Assembly (NCBI GenBank): GCA_030424865.1
Contig: JAUHVR010000001.1
Coordinates: 248,001 to 312,000 of the forward strand
Reading direction: 5' to 3'
From: Alphaproteobacteria bacterium
GTDB taxonomy: Bacteria; Pseudomonadota; Alphaproteobacteria; Rhodobacterales; Rhodobacteraceae
Length of the DNA stretch: 64,000 bases
The notes beneath the pieces were generated by a model. It ran no database searches and was not told where the DNA came from. It saw only the letters and a list, made by a program, of their open reading frames with translations. Made by a program: the position numbers and the translations under genes. Positions within the stretch are counted from its first letter, which is position 1. Every line of letters starts with the position of its first letter. Of the stretch, positions 6,872 to 16,144 are shown one piece after another.

Positions 6872-9337
6872 ATGGCCATCCTGTTCCGCTGGCTGATGCG
6901 TCTGATCACCGCTCTGATTGTCCTGGCGGTGCTGGGGGTCGGGCTGGTCTATTACCTCGGCTCACGCTCGCTGCCTCAGTACGAGCAAAGCTTCACCGGC
7001 GCTGGCATCAGTTCGGATGTCGAGATCATTCGCGACAACCACGCGGTGCCGCATATTTTTGCAGCCGCCGACAGGGATGTCTTTTACGGGCTTGGCTATG
7101 CCCATGCACAGGACCGCCTGTGGCAGATGACCCTGCTGCGCCGCACCGCCCAGGGCCGCCTGTCCGAAGTCTTTGGCGCCCGCACGGTAGAGACCGACAA
7201 GCTGCTGCGTCGTCTCGATCTGTATCCGCTCGCCGTGCAATCGGTGGCCCACCAGGACCCGCGCACGCTGGACGCACTGGAAAGCTATGCCGCTGGTGTC
7301 AACGCCCGCATCGCCCAGGTGAACCGCGACAGCCTGGGCCGCGGCGCGCCCGAGTTCTTTCTGTTCAACGCGCCCCTGGCCCCCTGGAAGCCCGCCGATT
7401 CGATCGCGATCGTCAAGCTGATGTCGCTGCAACTGTCCGGGCATCTGGAAGAAGAGGTCATCCGCGCCCGCACCTCGCTGATTCTTGCCGACGAGACGCG
7501 CCTTGCGGACATCCTGCCCGACGTGCCCGACGCGGGCGTGGCGGCGCTGCCCGACTACGCCTCGCTTGTTCCCGGGGTCAGCCCCGGTTTGCCGGATCTC
7601 GATGCCCTCGACTATGCCTTTTTGAACCCGGCGCCGCGTCGTGGATTGGCGGGCGCGTCAAACGCCTGGGCGGCGGCGCCGCATCGGTCTGCCAACAAGG
7701 GCACCTTGATGGCGAATGATCCTCACCTGGGCTTCACCGCGCCTTCGACCTGGTATCTTGCGCGGCTCGAGCTTAGTACCGGGGGCGTCATGGGGGCCTC
7801 GATCCCCGGCGTCCCAACTCTGCAGGTCGGGCGGTCCGACGCGCTGGGCTGGGGGCTGACGTCTTCCTACCTGGACGACATGGACCTCTATGTCGAAGAG
7901 GTGAACCCCGACAACCGCGAGCAATACCGCACGCCGACCGGCTGGGCCGAGTTCCGCACCCGCAAATCGATCATCAACATCGCCGACGCAGCGCCCGTCA
8001 CCATGACTCTGCGCTGGACCGAAAACGGCCCCGTGCTGCCCGGCACACATTTCAATCTGGGCACGGTGACGCCGCCGGGCCATGTCATGGCGCTCAGCTG
8101 GACAGCGCTCAGCCCGCGTGACACCTCGATGACGGCGGCGATCAATTTGCTCTTTGCGCAGAACATCGATCAGGCAATGGACGCCGCCAAGGACTATATC
8201 GCCCCTTCGCAGAACCTGACCTTGGCCGATCGTGAAACGGTGGCGATGAAGATCATCGGCGCCATCCCAAAGCGTGACGCTGCCCATCAAAGCCAGGGGC
8301 GGATGCCAAGTCTGGGCTGGCGGGCCGAAAACCGCTGGCAGGGGCGGATGGACTATGCGCAGAACCCCGCCTTTGTGGCCCCCGAGGGCGGGATCGTTGG
8401 CAACACCAACAACAAGACGGTCGATCAGCCGTTCCCGGACCACGTCAGCTTTGCCTGGGGCGACAGCCAGCGGGTGCAGCGCTGGGAAAGGTTGATGCAG
8501 GGACGCCAAGTGCATACGCGCGACAGCTTCATCGAGGCACAGCTGGATACCGTCAGCGCCGCGGCGCGCGGGCTTTTGCCGCTGATCGCCGCCGACCTGT
8601 GGTTCACCGGTGAAAGCGCGCCCGAGGGCACGCGGGAACAGCGCCGCAAGCAGGCGCTGGACCTGCTGGCCAACTGGAACGGCGAGATGAACGAACATCT
8701 GCCCGAACCCCTGATCTATGCCGCCTGGCTGCGGGCCCTGCAGGACCGCCTGATCCGGGACGAGCTGGGCGTGCTGGCCGATGAATTCGTGCATGTCGAA
8801 CCGCTGTTCATCGAACGCGTGTTCCGCGATGTCGATGGCGCTTCGGTCTGGTGCGACGTGCTGCGCTCGGCCCCGATCGAAAGCTGCACCGACATTGCGC
8901 GCCTTTCGTTGGATGACGCGCTGGTCTGGATCGCCGAGAACCACGGCACCGCGCTCGAGGCGTTGCGCTGGGGCGATGCGCATCAGGCCACCCATGACCA
9001 TCCGGTGCTGGGCGAGGTGCCGCTGTTGCGGTTCTTCGTGAACATCCGCCAGTCGACCTCGGGCGGGGACAACACTCTGCTGCGCGGGCGCACCTCGGGG
9101 CTGGCCCCCGATCCGTTCCTGAACGTGCATGGCGCAGGCTATCGCGGGGTCTATGACTTTGCCGATCCCAATTCCTCGGTCTTTGTGAACGCGACCGGGC
9201 AATCGGGGCATTTCCTGTCGCGACACTATGACGATCTGGGCGTGCTGTGGCGGCGCGGAGAATACATCCCGATGTCATTGGATATCGAGGTGGCGCGGGC
9301 GGCCTCGGTCGGGATCACGCGAATCTCGAACGACTAA
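6872..9337 (+). CDS. Penicillin acylase family (Ntn-hydrolase) protein
   Basis: 821 aa, the size of a penicillin-amidase precursor (alpha chain, spacer, beta chain). An N-terminal membrane helix (residues 5-27) suggests export or anchoring in the periplasm. Self-cleavage should free Ser263 of GASNAWAAAP as the N-terminal nucleophile of the beta chain; the following NDPHLGF and WGLTSSYLDDMDLYVE segments are also family hallmarks. Such enzymes hydrolyse amide bonds. In proteobacteria many act on acyl-homoserine lactones, so quorum-signal turnover or side-chain amide hydrolysis are both possible. I chose the ATG at 6872 because GGAGAG lies 4 bases before it. It stands alone, with hflX convergent downstream. 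Confidence 0.88.
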   Translation: MAILFRWLMRLITALIVLAVLGVGLVYYLGSRSLPQYEQSFTGAGISSDVEIIRDNHAVPHIFAAADRDVFYGLGYAHAQDRLWQMTLLRRTAQGRLSEVFGARTVETDKLLRRLDLYPLAVQSVAHQDPRTLDALESYAAGVNARIAQVNRDSLGRGAPEFFLFNAPLAPWKPADSIAIVKLMSLQLSGHLEEEVIRARTSLILADETRLADILPDVPDAGVAALPDYASLVPGVSPGLPDLDALDYAFLNPAPRRGLAGASNAWAAAPHRSANKGTLMANDPHLGFTAPSTWYLARLELSTGGVMGASIPGVPTLQVGRSDALGWGLTSSYLDDMDLYVEEVNPDNREQYRTPTGWAEFRTRKSIINIADAAPVTMTLRWTENGPVLPGTHFNLGTVTPPGHVMALSWTALSPRDTSMTAAINLLFAQNIDQAMDAAKDYIAPSQNLTLADRETVAMKIIGAIPKRDAAHQSQGRMPSLGWRAENRWQGRMDYAQNPAFVAPEGGIVGNTNNKTVDQPFPDHVSFAWGDSQRVQRWERLMQGRQVHTRDSFIEAQLDTVSAAARGLLPLIAADLWFTGESAPEGTREQRRKQALDLLANWNGEMNEHLPEPLIYAAWLRALQDRLIRDELGVLADEFVHVEPLFIERVFRDVDGASVWCDVLRSAPIESCTDIARLSLDDALVWIAENHGTALEALRWGDAHQATHDHPVLGEVPLLRFFVNIRQSTSGGDNTLLRGRTSGLAPDPFLNVHGAGYRGVYDFADPNSSVFVNATGQSGHFLSRHYDDLGVLWRRGEYIPMSLDIEVARAASVGITRISND

Positions 9338-9388
9338 GGGACCTTGGCGCGGCGGTCTGTGGTGCCGCGCCCTTGGGTTCAGAGCGCC

Positions 9389-10663
9389 CTACAGCGCCTC
9401 GTATTGCGCCTTGTCCTTGGCTGTCCACTTGACCTGCAGGGCAAAGCCCGTCTCGGTCTGCTCTTCACCCTCGACAAGGCTGCGCTCAAACAGCCAGGCC
9501 CTTTTGCGCCCGTCGCCAAAGCCCAACTCAAGTGTCTCGACCGAGGTTTCGCCCTCAAGCGCCGCATAAAGCGCCTGCAGGAACCCCGGCACACCTTCGC
9601 CCGTCAAAGCCGAGACCGGCAGGATCGAGGGGTCGCGGGCAGCACGCGCAAAGGCGGCCTCGCGCCGCTCGGGGTCCAGCAGGTCGATCTTGTTCCAGAC
9701 CTCAAGCTGCGGGGTGTCTTCGGTGACGCCCAGACTTTCCAGGATATCCGTCACATCCGCCGCCTGTTCGCCGCTTTCTGCGTGACTGATATCGCGCACA
9801 TGCACGATGACATCTGCCGCCAGAACCTCTTCCAGCGTGGCGCGGAACGCGGCGACCAGCTCGGTCGGCAGGTCCGAGATGAAGCCCACAGTGTCTGACA
9901 GGATCACGTCCGGCCCGTCTGGCAGCTTCACCGCCCGCATGGTCGGGTCCAGCGTGGCAAAAAGCATGTCCTTGGCCAGCACCTCGGCCCCGGTCAAGCG
10001 GTTGAAGAGGCTCGATTTACCGGCGTTGGTATAACCCACCAGCGCGACGATCGGAAAGGGCACCTTGGCTCGCGCGGCGCGGTGCAGATTGCGGGTCTTG
10101 ACGACCTTTTCAAGTTGCCGGCGCAGGCGCACCAGCTGTTCGTCGATGGCGCGCCGGTCAGCCTCGATCTGGGTTTCCCCGGGACCGCCGACAAATCCCA
10201 AGCCGCCGCGCTGCCGCTCCAGGTGGGTCCAAGCCCGCACCAGCCGGGTGCGCTGATAGCTGAGCGCCGCCATTTCGACCTGCAGCACGCCTTCGCGGGT
10301 TGCTGCGCGATCCGAGAAGATTTCAAGGATCAACCCGGTCCGGTCCAGCAATTTGACCTTCCAGGCTTTTTCGAGGTTGCGCTGCTGCACCGGCGACACC
10401 GGCCCGTCGACCAGTACCAGTTCGACTTCGTTTGCTTTGAAAACCGCGCCCAGCTCTTCGATCTTGCCGGATCCGAACAGCATGCCGGGATGCGCGCGCG
10501 GCAGGCGCACGACGTCGGATCCCACCACTGAAAGTTCGGGCAGGGCGACCGCCAGTCCAACGGCCTCTTCCAGCGCCGAGGCGGCGTCGCGCCTCTGACG
10601 ATCTGATTGGATGTCGGGATGCAGAACCCAGGCGCGGGTCACATGCGCCTTGTCGTCACTCAA
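9389..10663 (-). CDS. hflX: GTPase HflX
   Basis: 424-aa ribosome-associated GTPase that splits or rescues ribosomes under stress. The N-terminal HflX domain contains [19 protein letters not shown] helical linker with the glycine-rich [19 protein letters not shown] segment follows, then the G domain: G1 [13 protein letters not shown]3 DTVGF and G4 NKID. Its ATG overlaps the hfq stop codon (ATGA), so the two are translationally coupled in the usual hfq-hflX order. It is the last gene of the trkA-trkH-hfq-hflX run. Confidence 0.97.
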   Translation of the reverse strand: MSDDKAHVTRAWVLHPDIQSDRQRRDAASALEEAVGLAVALPELSVVGSDVVRLPRAHPGMLFGSGKIEELGAVFKANEVELVLVDGPVSPVQQRNLEKAWKVKLLDRTGLILEIFSDRAATREGVLQVEMAALSYQRTRLVRAWTHLERQRGGLGFVGGPGETQIEADRRAIDEQLVRLRRQLEKVVKTRNLHRAARAKVPFPIVALVGYTNAGKSSLFNRLTGAEVLAKDMLFATLDPTMRAVKLPDGPDVILSDTVGFISDLPTELVAAFRATLEEVLAADVIVHVRDISHAESGEQAADVTDILESLGVTEDTPQLEVWNKIDLLDPERREAAFARAARDPSILPVSALTGEGVPGFLQALYAALEGETSVETLELGFGDGRKRAWLFERSLVEGEEQTETGFALQVKWTAKDKAQYEAL

Positions 10664-10899
10664 TTCTGGTCTTCACCGTCATAAAGATTGATCGGCTGCG
10701 CGGGCATGATGGTGCTGATGGCGTGTTTGTACACCAGTTGCGATTGCCCATCGCGGCGAAGAAGGACGCAGAAATTGTCGAACCAGGTGATCACACCCTG
10801 CAGTTTCACACCGTTGATCAGGAAGACGGTGACGGGAACCTTGGTTTTGCGAATATGGTTAAGAAAAGCGTCCTGGAGGTTTTGTCTGTCCGAAGCCAT
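10660..10899 (-). CDS. hfq: RNA chaperone Hfq
   Basis: 79-aa Sm-like hexameric RNA chaperone that pairs small RNAs with mRNAs. Sm1 ([20 protein letters not shown]) and Sm2 with the YKHAIST signature are intact; the short acidic C-terminus is typical of Rhodobacterales. I start at ATG 10899 ([12 protein letters not shown]), the family's normal beginning, not at an in-frame codon 24 residues upstream. The 126-base gap from trkH may hold an hfq promoter. It overlaps hflX by 4 bases. Confidence 0.97.
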   Translation of the reverse strand: MASDRQNLQDAFLNHIRKTKVPVTVFLINGVKLQGVITWFDNFCVLLRRDGQSQLVYKHAISTIMPAQPINLYDGEDQN

Positions 10900-11025
10900 T
10901 GAATTGCCTTTTATTCTTGTCTCATGCCACGGATGGCACGCCCTCGCTAAGTAATTATGTATCGCGCGCACGGGAACTTCCAGAGAAAAAGCCGTGAATT
11001 TTTGCCACCCTGCGGCAAACGCGCC

Positions 11026-12540
11026 TCAGTTGCGCCAGAAGACCGGGGTCAGCATGGCGATAATGGCCAGCACTTCAAGCCGTCCGAGAATCATTGCAGC
11101 GCACATCAGCAGCTTGGCCGGATCGGCCAGCGCGGTCAGGGAAATGGGCTCGGACGAGGCCACGTTGACCAGCGGCCCGGTGTTGGTCAGAGCGGCAACG
11201 GTCATCAGAACGGCCTCTTCGAAGGGCACGTTCATCAGCGCCATGCCACAGGTGACAGCGGCAATCGAGATCGCGAAGAGCATGAAAAAGACCCAGGCGA
11301 TAAAGGCACCTTCGCGCTGGATGCGGCGGCTGTGCCGCCCGGTGCGGCCGATGGACGAGGGATGGACCAGTTTCTGGATCTCGCGCGCGCCGTTCAGATA
11401 AAGCGCAAAGACCCGCAGCAGTTTAACGCCGCCCGCCGTGGTGGCGACACCGCCGCCCATGACGGCAAGCCCCATCAGGATCAGCCCCGGCGTGTCCAGC
11501 CCCGACCAGGCCTGTGCGGCGCCCCAGTCGGCGCTTTCGAACCCGGTGGTGGTCAGAAAGGACATCACGGTAAAGACGGCCCCCCAGAGCGCCTGTAAAA
11601 GCGCGGGCAGGTTTTCCTCTTCGTTGATCTCGAAAGAGGCGAGCCAGTGCCGCAACATCAGCGCCGCGGTCACCGCCACCAGCAGGATCAGCCCGATGCG
11701 GAACTCGGGGTCATGGGCCAGGCCCGGACGGTCCGAATTCACCGTGTCCGTGGAAAAGGTCAGCCGCGACAGGGCGAAGAACATGAAAAGGAACAGCAGG
11801 GCCTCTCCGGCGAGCCCACTTTGCGTCTCGCCCAGCGACCCAAGCGAGGTGATGCCCGAGGTCGACAAGACCGACATCGCGTGGATCAGGGCCACCAAGG
11901 GGGCATCGCCCAGAACCGCCAGCATGACCCACAGTGTCAACGTCAACCCGGCGTACAGCGGGAACAATTCAGCGCTGCTGCGGGCGAGGCGGCGCAGCGG
12001 GGTGGTCAGGTCATGGCCGACGTCCCCGGCAACAGCACCCTGTCCCAGCGACGAAGGCGCCGTGATTTCGAACCCGCCCAGCGTCAAAGGCGCCATGACC
12101 GCTGCCGCCGAAACCCACATCAGGAACCCGCCCATCCACGCGACCTGGGCGCGCCACAGGTGTTCGGCTGGCGACAGGCGGTCGGCTTCGAACAATGTGG
12201 CCCCTGTGGTTGTCAGGCAGGACACCATCTCGAAATAGGCGTTCAGAAAACTGGTGGACTGCACCGCTTCGTGAAAGGGGACGGCCAGCATGACCGGCAA
12301 CAGGATCAACCCGCCGCACAGCGCCAGCAGGTGGCGGGCGACGGTGCGATCGGGTTTACGGTCGCGCACGGCGATGGCGACCAGGGTGGTCAGGATCAAC
12401 CCGATCAGGCCTGCATAGAAAAAGCTGCGCGCGTCGTGATAGTCGCGCACCCAAAGCGCGACCGAGGCCGGGACCAGCATCGCCAGCGAGGCCAGTGCGG
12501 GCAATAGCAGGAAAAAGGGCAGGGTGCGCAGGAAGGGCAT
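11026..12540 (-). CDS. trkH: Trk potassium uptake channel subunit TrkH
   Basis: 504-aa K+ channel-like membrane subunit. Many hydrophobic helices alternate with pore-loop/filter segments, seen as SCLTTTGATLFEAD, SVLSTSGITSLGS, SFLTTTGFESADW and AALTNTGPLVNV, the four repeats expected for TrkH. It works with the NAD-binding regulatory protein TrkA, encoded three bases upstream on the same strand. Together they import K+ driven by the membrane potential. The ATG at 12540 gives a normal length. Confidence 0.95.
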   Translation of the reverse strand: MPFLRTLPFFLLLPALASLAMLVPASVALWVRDYHDARSFFYAGLIGLILTTLVAIAVRDRKPDRTVARHLLALCGGLILLPVMLAVPFHEAVQSTSFLNAYFEMVSCLTTTGATLFEADRLSPAEHLWRAQVAWMGGFLMWVSAAAVMAPLTLGGFEITAPSSLGQGAVAGDVGHDLTTPLRRLARSSAELFPLYAGLTLTLWVMLAVLGDAPLVALIHAMSVLSTSGITSLGSLGETQSGLAGEALLFLFMFFALSRLTFSTDTVNSDRPGLAHDPEFRIGLILLVAVTAALMLRHWLASFEINEEENLPALLQALWGAVFTVMSFLTTTGFESADWGAAQAWSGLDTPGLILMGLAVMGGGVATTAGGVKLLRVFALYLNGAREIQKLVHPSSIGRTGRHSRRIQREGAFIAWVFFMLFAISIAAVTCGMALMNVPFEEAVLMTVAALTNTGPLVNVASSEPISLTALADPAKLLMCAAMILGRLEVLAIIAMLTPVFWRN

Positions 12541-12543
12541 CGC

Positions 12544-13920
12544 TCAGAAGAAGTCGATCGAGACCTGCAGCAGGCGTTCCACCTCGGGCACGTCCTGCGC
12601 CAGCGCAAAAAGCACGATCTGATTGCCTTCGTCGATGATCAGCCCGCCCATGGGTTTTTTCAGTTCACCGTCCTGAACAACGGCGCCGACCAGTACCCCT
12701 TCCGGAAAGTCGATGTCGCGGATACGCTTGCCCGCGATGGGCGAGGTCGACAAAACCTCGGCCTCGATGACCTCGGCCTCGGCGTCGCCGATGGAATAGA
12801 CGCCGCGCACGCGCCCGTGGCGGATGTGGCGCAGGATCGAGCTGACGGTTGTGGCGCGCGGGTTGATGTAAGCGTCAATGCCCAAGGGCTCCATCAAAGG
12901 CACCAGTGTCGGGTCGTTGATCAGGGCAATCGCCATGGGCGAGCCCGCGGCCTTGGCGCGCACGGCGGCCAGCATGTTGACCTTGTCGTCGTCGGTCACG
13001 CAGAGCACCGCATCGGCGCGGCCGACATTGGCCTCGTTCAGAATGGCGGCGTTCAGACCGTCGCCATGCAGGACGATTGTCCGCTCCAAACTCTCGGCAG
13101 CGTGTTCGGCGCATTTGCGGTTGCGCTCGATGATCTTGGCGCGGATCCGCTGGGCCCGCGTTTCCAGATCGCGCGCCACGGTCAGGCCGACATTGCCGCC
13201 GCCGACAATCACGACCCGCTCCTGCTTGCGGAAGGTCTTGCCAAAGACCTCCATCGTTCGGCGGATGTCGTCGGCATGGACCATGACATAACAGCTGTCC
13301 CCGATGAACAGCTGGTCGCCGGCCTCGGGCGCGAAAAGCGTGCCCTCGCGCCGCACGCCGACCACAACCGCCCGCAGGGTCGAAAAGAGATCGGTCAGCT
13401 GCCGCAGAGGCGTGTTGATCACCGGGCATTCGTCATCGATGGTCAGACCCAGAAGCTGGGCCTTGCCGTCAAGGAACGTCTCGGTGTCAAAGGCCGCAGG
13501 GGCGGCCAGACGTTGCAGGGCCGCGTCGGCGACCTCGCGTTCGGGGCTGATCACCACGTCGATCGGCATGTGATCGCGGCGATAGAGGTCCGAATAGATC
13601 GCGGTCAGATAGCTTTGCGCCCGCAGGCGCGCGATCTTGCGCGGCACGGCAAAGACCGAGTGCGCGACCTGGCAGGTCACCATGTTGACTTCGTCCGAAT
13701 GCGTCGCCGCGATGACCATATCGGCATCCCGAGCGCCCGCCCGATCCAGAATATCGGGATAGCTCGCGAACCCGGCGATGCCCTGAACGTCCAGGGTGTC
13801 GGTCGCGCGCCGCACAAGATCGGGATTGTTGTCCACGACGGTGACGTCGTTGCGCTCGCCCGAGAGGTGACGCGCGATCTGCCAGCCGACCTGTCCAGCG
13901 CCGCAAATGATGACTTTCAT
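12544..13920 (-). CDS. trkA: Trk potassium uptake regulator TrkA
   Basis: 458-aa peripheral regulator of the Trk K+ channel, with two tandem RCK units. The first Rossmann motif is MKVIICGAGQVGWQIARHL. The second unit begins near residue 232 with VVIVGGGNVGLTVARDL. Each is followed by a TrkA-C ligand-binding domain. I start at the ATG 13920, directly before the first beta-strand, rather than ten codons upstream. The stop is 3 bases from the trkH start. In related genomes trkA follows ntrX directly; here two plus-strand genes lie between. Confidence 0.95.
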   Translation of the reverse strand: MKVIICGAGQVGWQIARHLSGERNDVTVVDNNPDLVRRATDTLDVQGIAGFASYPDILDRAGARDADMVIAATHSDEVNMVTCQVAHSVFAVPRKIARLRAQSYLTAIYSDLYRRDHMPIDVVISPEREVADAALQRLAAPAAFDTETFLDGKAQLLGLTIDDECPVINTPLRQLTDLFSTLRAVVVGVRREGTLFAPEAGDQLFIGDSCYVMVHADDIRRTMEVFGKTFRKQERVVIVGGGNVGLTVARDLETRAQRIRAKIIERNRKCAEHAAESLERTIVLHGDGLNAAILNEANVGRADAVLCVTDDDKVNMLAAVRAKAAGSPMAIALINDPTLVPLMEPLGIDAYINPRATTVSSILRHIRHGRVRGVYSIGDAEAEVIEAEVLSTSPIAGKRIRDIDFPEGVLVGAVVQDGELKKPMGGLIIDEGNQIVLFALAQDVPEVERLLQVSIDFF

Positions 13921-14058
13921 AGAGATGCCGCCATATAGCTCAACGGTCACAACGCATGGCAGAAGGCCGCCCGAACGTCAACGATGTCTGAGATTTGGGC
14001 AACGCGTCGCCCTTTCATGGCGGGAAATGACGATCCGCGTTGCCTACACCCTTAAAGT

Positions 14059-14110
14059 GTGGTCGGTAGGTTTTGTATCTTGATGAATCAAAGCTATATT
14101 TACCGACCAC
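14059..14110 (+). promoter_or_regulatory. Promoter of the SGNH/GSCFA pair, flanked by inverted repeats
   Basis: A good sigma-70-like promoter, TTGTAT (14073-14078), 16 bases, TATATT (14095-14100), sits between two perfectly complementary 10-base arms. GTGGTCGGTA is at 14059-14068 and TACCGACCAC at 14101-14110. The left arm ends just before the -35 box and the right arm begins directly after the -10 box. The spacer itself has a weaker dyad, TTGAT/ATCAA. The layout suggests a repressor binding both arms. The RNA downstream would carry only the right arm, so this is a DNA element. Confidence 0.55.
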
Positions 14111-14151
14111 GCAAGCTCACGTTCAAAAAACCTGGAAATACGGAAAGTTTA

Positions 14152-14904
14152 ATGCCTGACCCTTCGAACAAATCACTCTTGTTCATAGGCATGAGCCACG
14201 TCATCGCCATCAGAACTGCCAATGAAAAGCAGCCCCGGCCCGGCGTCGAGGTTCTGCGCATCCCCACCGAGAAAAGTGTCAAGAACACGGGTCAGGCCTA
14301 CCCGGCGTTTGACATCGAAAGCGGCAAAATCCTGCCCGACAAGCTGGGAAACCCAAATCCGGACGTGGTGGTGCTGTGCCTCAGCGGCAACGAACACAAC
14401 GTTTATGCGCTGTTCGAACATCCCGAGAAGTTTGCCCTCGTGACGGCCGATGGCCGCGTTGACGACGATATCGACGACCGGACATTTGTGCCCTCTTCGG
14501 TGTTCAAGGACCTCGTTCTGGCGCGCCGCGTGGCCAACCGCGAGATGACACAGGACATTGCCGCGCTTTTCCCGAAAGCCCAGATTGTCCAGATGCTGCC
14601 GCCGCCACCAATGGAAGATGGCGAAGCGCTGCGCAACATGAAGGACATGGATCCGAAGCTGGAAGAGGCTTTCAAGTCAGGTATCGGCCCGGACGCCACG
14701 CGCCTGGCCGCCTATGAAATCGGCATCGAGGTGATCAAGGACGAGGTGCGTGCCCATGATGCACTCATCGTCGAACCGCACCCCGACGCGCTGACCAAGG
14801 CAGGCTTCTTGAAAGCCGAGCTCTGTGATAACCCGACTCATGGCAATGCTGTCTACGGGCAGATGATGTTGGACAAGATCCAGAAGGAAGTGAGAGCCGC
14901 ATGA
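14152..14904 (+). CDS. SGNH-hydrolase-like protein (unknown substrate)
   Basis: 250 aa. I do not recognise a named family, but the catalytic blocks of SGNH hydrolases can be read. Block I is LLFIGMSHV with Ser15 near the N-terminus. A GxN-like block LSGNEHN has Asn80, and the last block DNPTHGNAVYG has His230 close to the C-terminus. There is no signal peptide or membrane segment. The ATG at 14152 has GGAAAG 4 bases upstream. It overlaps the GSCFA gene by ATGA, so the two products probably work together. SGNH enzymes often add or remove acyl groups on sugars; that role is inference. Confidence 0.7.
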   Translation: MPDPSNKSLLFIGMSHVIAIRTANEKQPRPGVEVLRIPTEKSVKNTGQAYPAFDIESGKILPDKLGNPNPDVVVLCLSGNEHNVYALFEHPEKFALVTADGRVDDDIDDRTFVPSSVFKDLVLARRVANREMTQDIAALFPKAQIVQMLPPPPMEDGEALRNMKDMDPKLEEAFKSGIGPDATRLAAYEIGIEVIKDEVRAHDALIVEPHPDALTKAGFLKAELCDNPTHGNAVYGQMMLDKIQKEVRAA

Positions 14905-16109
14905 GCCGTAAACACCCTTATGTCGGACTGCCCGATCGGCAATTCTGGAAGAAAGATCCGGGCATCAAGGCCCCGATCCGCTTCGATCCGGTCTCGCCCC
15001 CGCCGTTCCAGCTGACGCGCCGAGACAAGATCATCACCGCTGGCAGCTGTTTCGCCCAGCACATTGCCCGGGTTCTGAGCGAGGCCAAGTTCACCCATCT
15101 GATTGCGGAAAAACCGCACGCCATGGTGCCGCCGGATGTCGCCAAGGCCCACAACTACGGGATGTTTTCGGCGCGTTACGGCAACGTCTACACAGCGCGA
15201 CAGCTGCGCCAGCTGTTCCAGCGCGCCTACGGGAACTTCGAACCCAAGGCCGAAGGTTGGAAGATGCCGGATGGGTCCGGCGTGGTTGACCCCTTTCGTC
15301 CGCAGATCCAGCCGGGCGGATTCCGCAGCCAGGAAGAGCTCAACCAGGATCGAAAACAGCATCTCGCGGCCGTGCGATATGCACTCGAAAACGCAAATGT
15401 TCTGGTTTTCACGCTGGGCCTGACGGAATGCTGGGCTGACGTTGAGGACGGCGCGGTCTATCCGGTTGCGCCGGGCGTCGCCGGTGGCAGCTACGACCCC
15501 AAGACGACCGAGTTCAAGAACTTCGACGAGGTCGAAACCTACAGGGATCTTCAGGCTGCCCTGGCGTTCGCGCGGAAAAAGAACCCAAAGCTGAAGATCA
15601 TCCTGACCGTATCGCCCGTGCCGCTGAACGCGACATTCGAAGATCGGCATGTGGCGGTTTCCACGACCTGGTCCAAGGCCGTTCTGCGGATTGCAGCAGA
15701 AAAGGCGACCAAGAAGTTTCAGAATTGCGTCTACTTCCCGTCGTACGAAATCATCACCAGCCCTCAGACCAGGTCACGTTACTACGACGAAGACCGCCGC
15801 GAAGTGCTGGAAGAGGGCGTGTCGCATGTGATGGAGCTGTTCTTCAAGCACTTCACCAATGCGACGCCCCAACAGCGCGGGGCAAGCGAAGATGAGCGTC
15901 CGGGCCGTCGTGCAGCGCTGCAACGGGCTGCCGCTGCCCAGAAGAAACGGGCGCAAGGGGCGTCGGCCAAGCAGCGCGCAAAGGCGGCGGAGCTGCGCAA
16001 GGCGCGGCAAGCCAAGAATCAGCCCGCACAAGACGCGCATACCGACAAGATGGAGGCCTTGAACAAGGTGCTCTGCGACGAGGAACTGCTGGACAACAGC
16101 GAAGATTGA
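14901..16109 (+). CDS. GSCFA domain-containing protein
   Basis: 402 aa with the family-naming motif ITAGSCFAQHIAR (Ser49) near the N-terminus, followed by YGNVYTARQLRQLFQRA and FTLGLTECW, both typical of the GSCFA family, a branch of the SGNH fold. The last 100 residues are a Lys/Arg/Ala-rich, probably unstructured tail (AAAQKKRAQGASAKQRAKAAELRKAR), which could bind nucleic acid or an acidic polymer. No signal peptide. It is translationally coupled to the SGNH-like gene before it. Members of this family are often found near surface-polysaccharide genes, but none lie here, so the substrate is unknown. Confidence 0.88.
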   Translation: MSRKHPYVGLPDRQFWKKDPGIKAPIRFDPVSPPPFQLTRRDKIITAGSCFAQHIARVLSEAKFTHLIAEKPHAMVPPDVAKAHNYGMFSARYGNVYTARQLRQLFQRAYGNFEPKAEGWKMPDGSGVVDPFRPQIQPGGFRSQEELNQDRKQHLAAVRYALENANVLVFTLGLTECWADVEDGAVYPVAPGVAGGSYDPKTTEFKNFDEVETYRDLQAALAFARKKNPKLKIILTVSPVPLNATFEDRHVAVSTTWSKAVLRIAAEKATKKFQNCVYFPSYEIITSPQTRSRYYDEDRREVLEEGVSHVMELFFKHFTNATPQQRGASEDERPGRRAALQRAAAAQKKRAQGASAKQRAKAAELRKARQAKNQPAQDAHTDKMEALNKVLCDEELLDNSED

Positions 16110-16144
16110 CGCAGCGCCGCGCGACCCTGACGGGCCGCGCGGGC

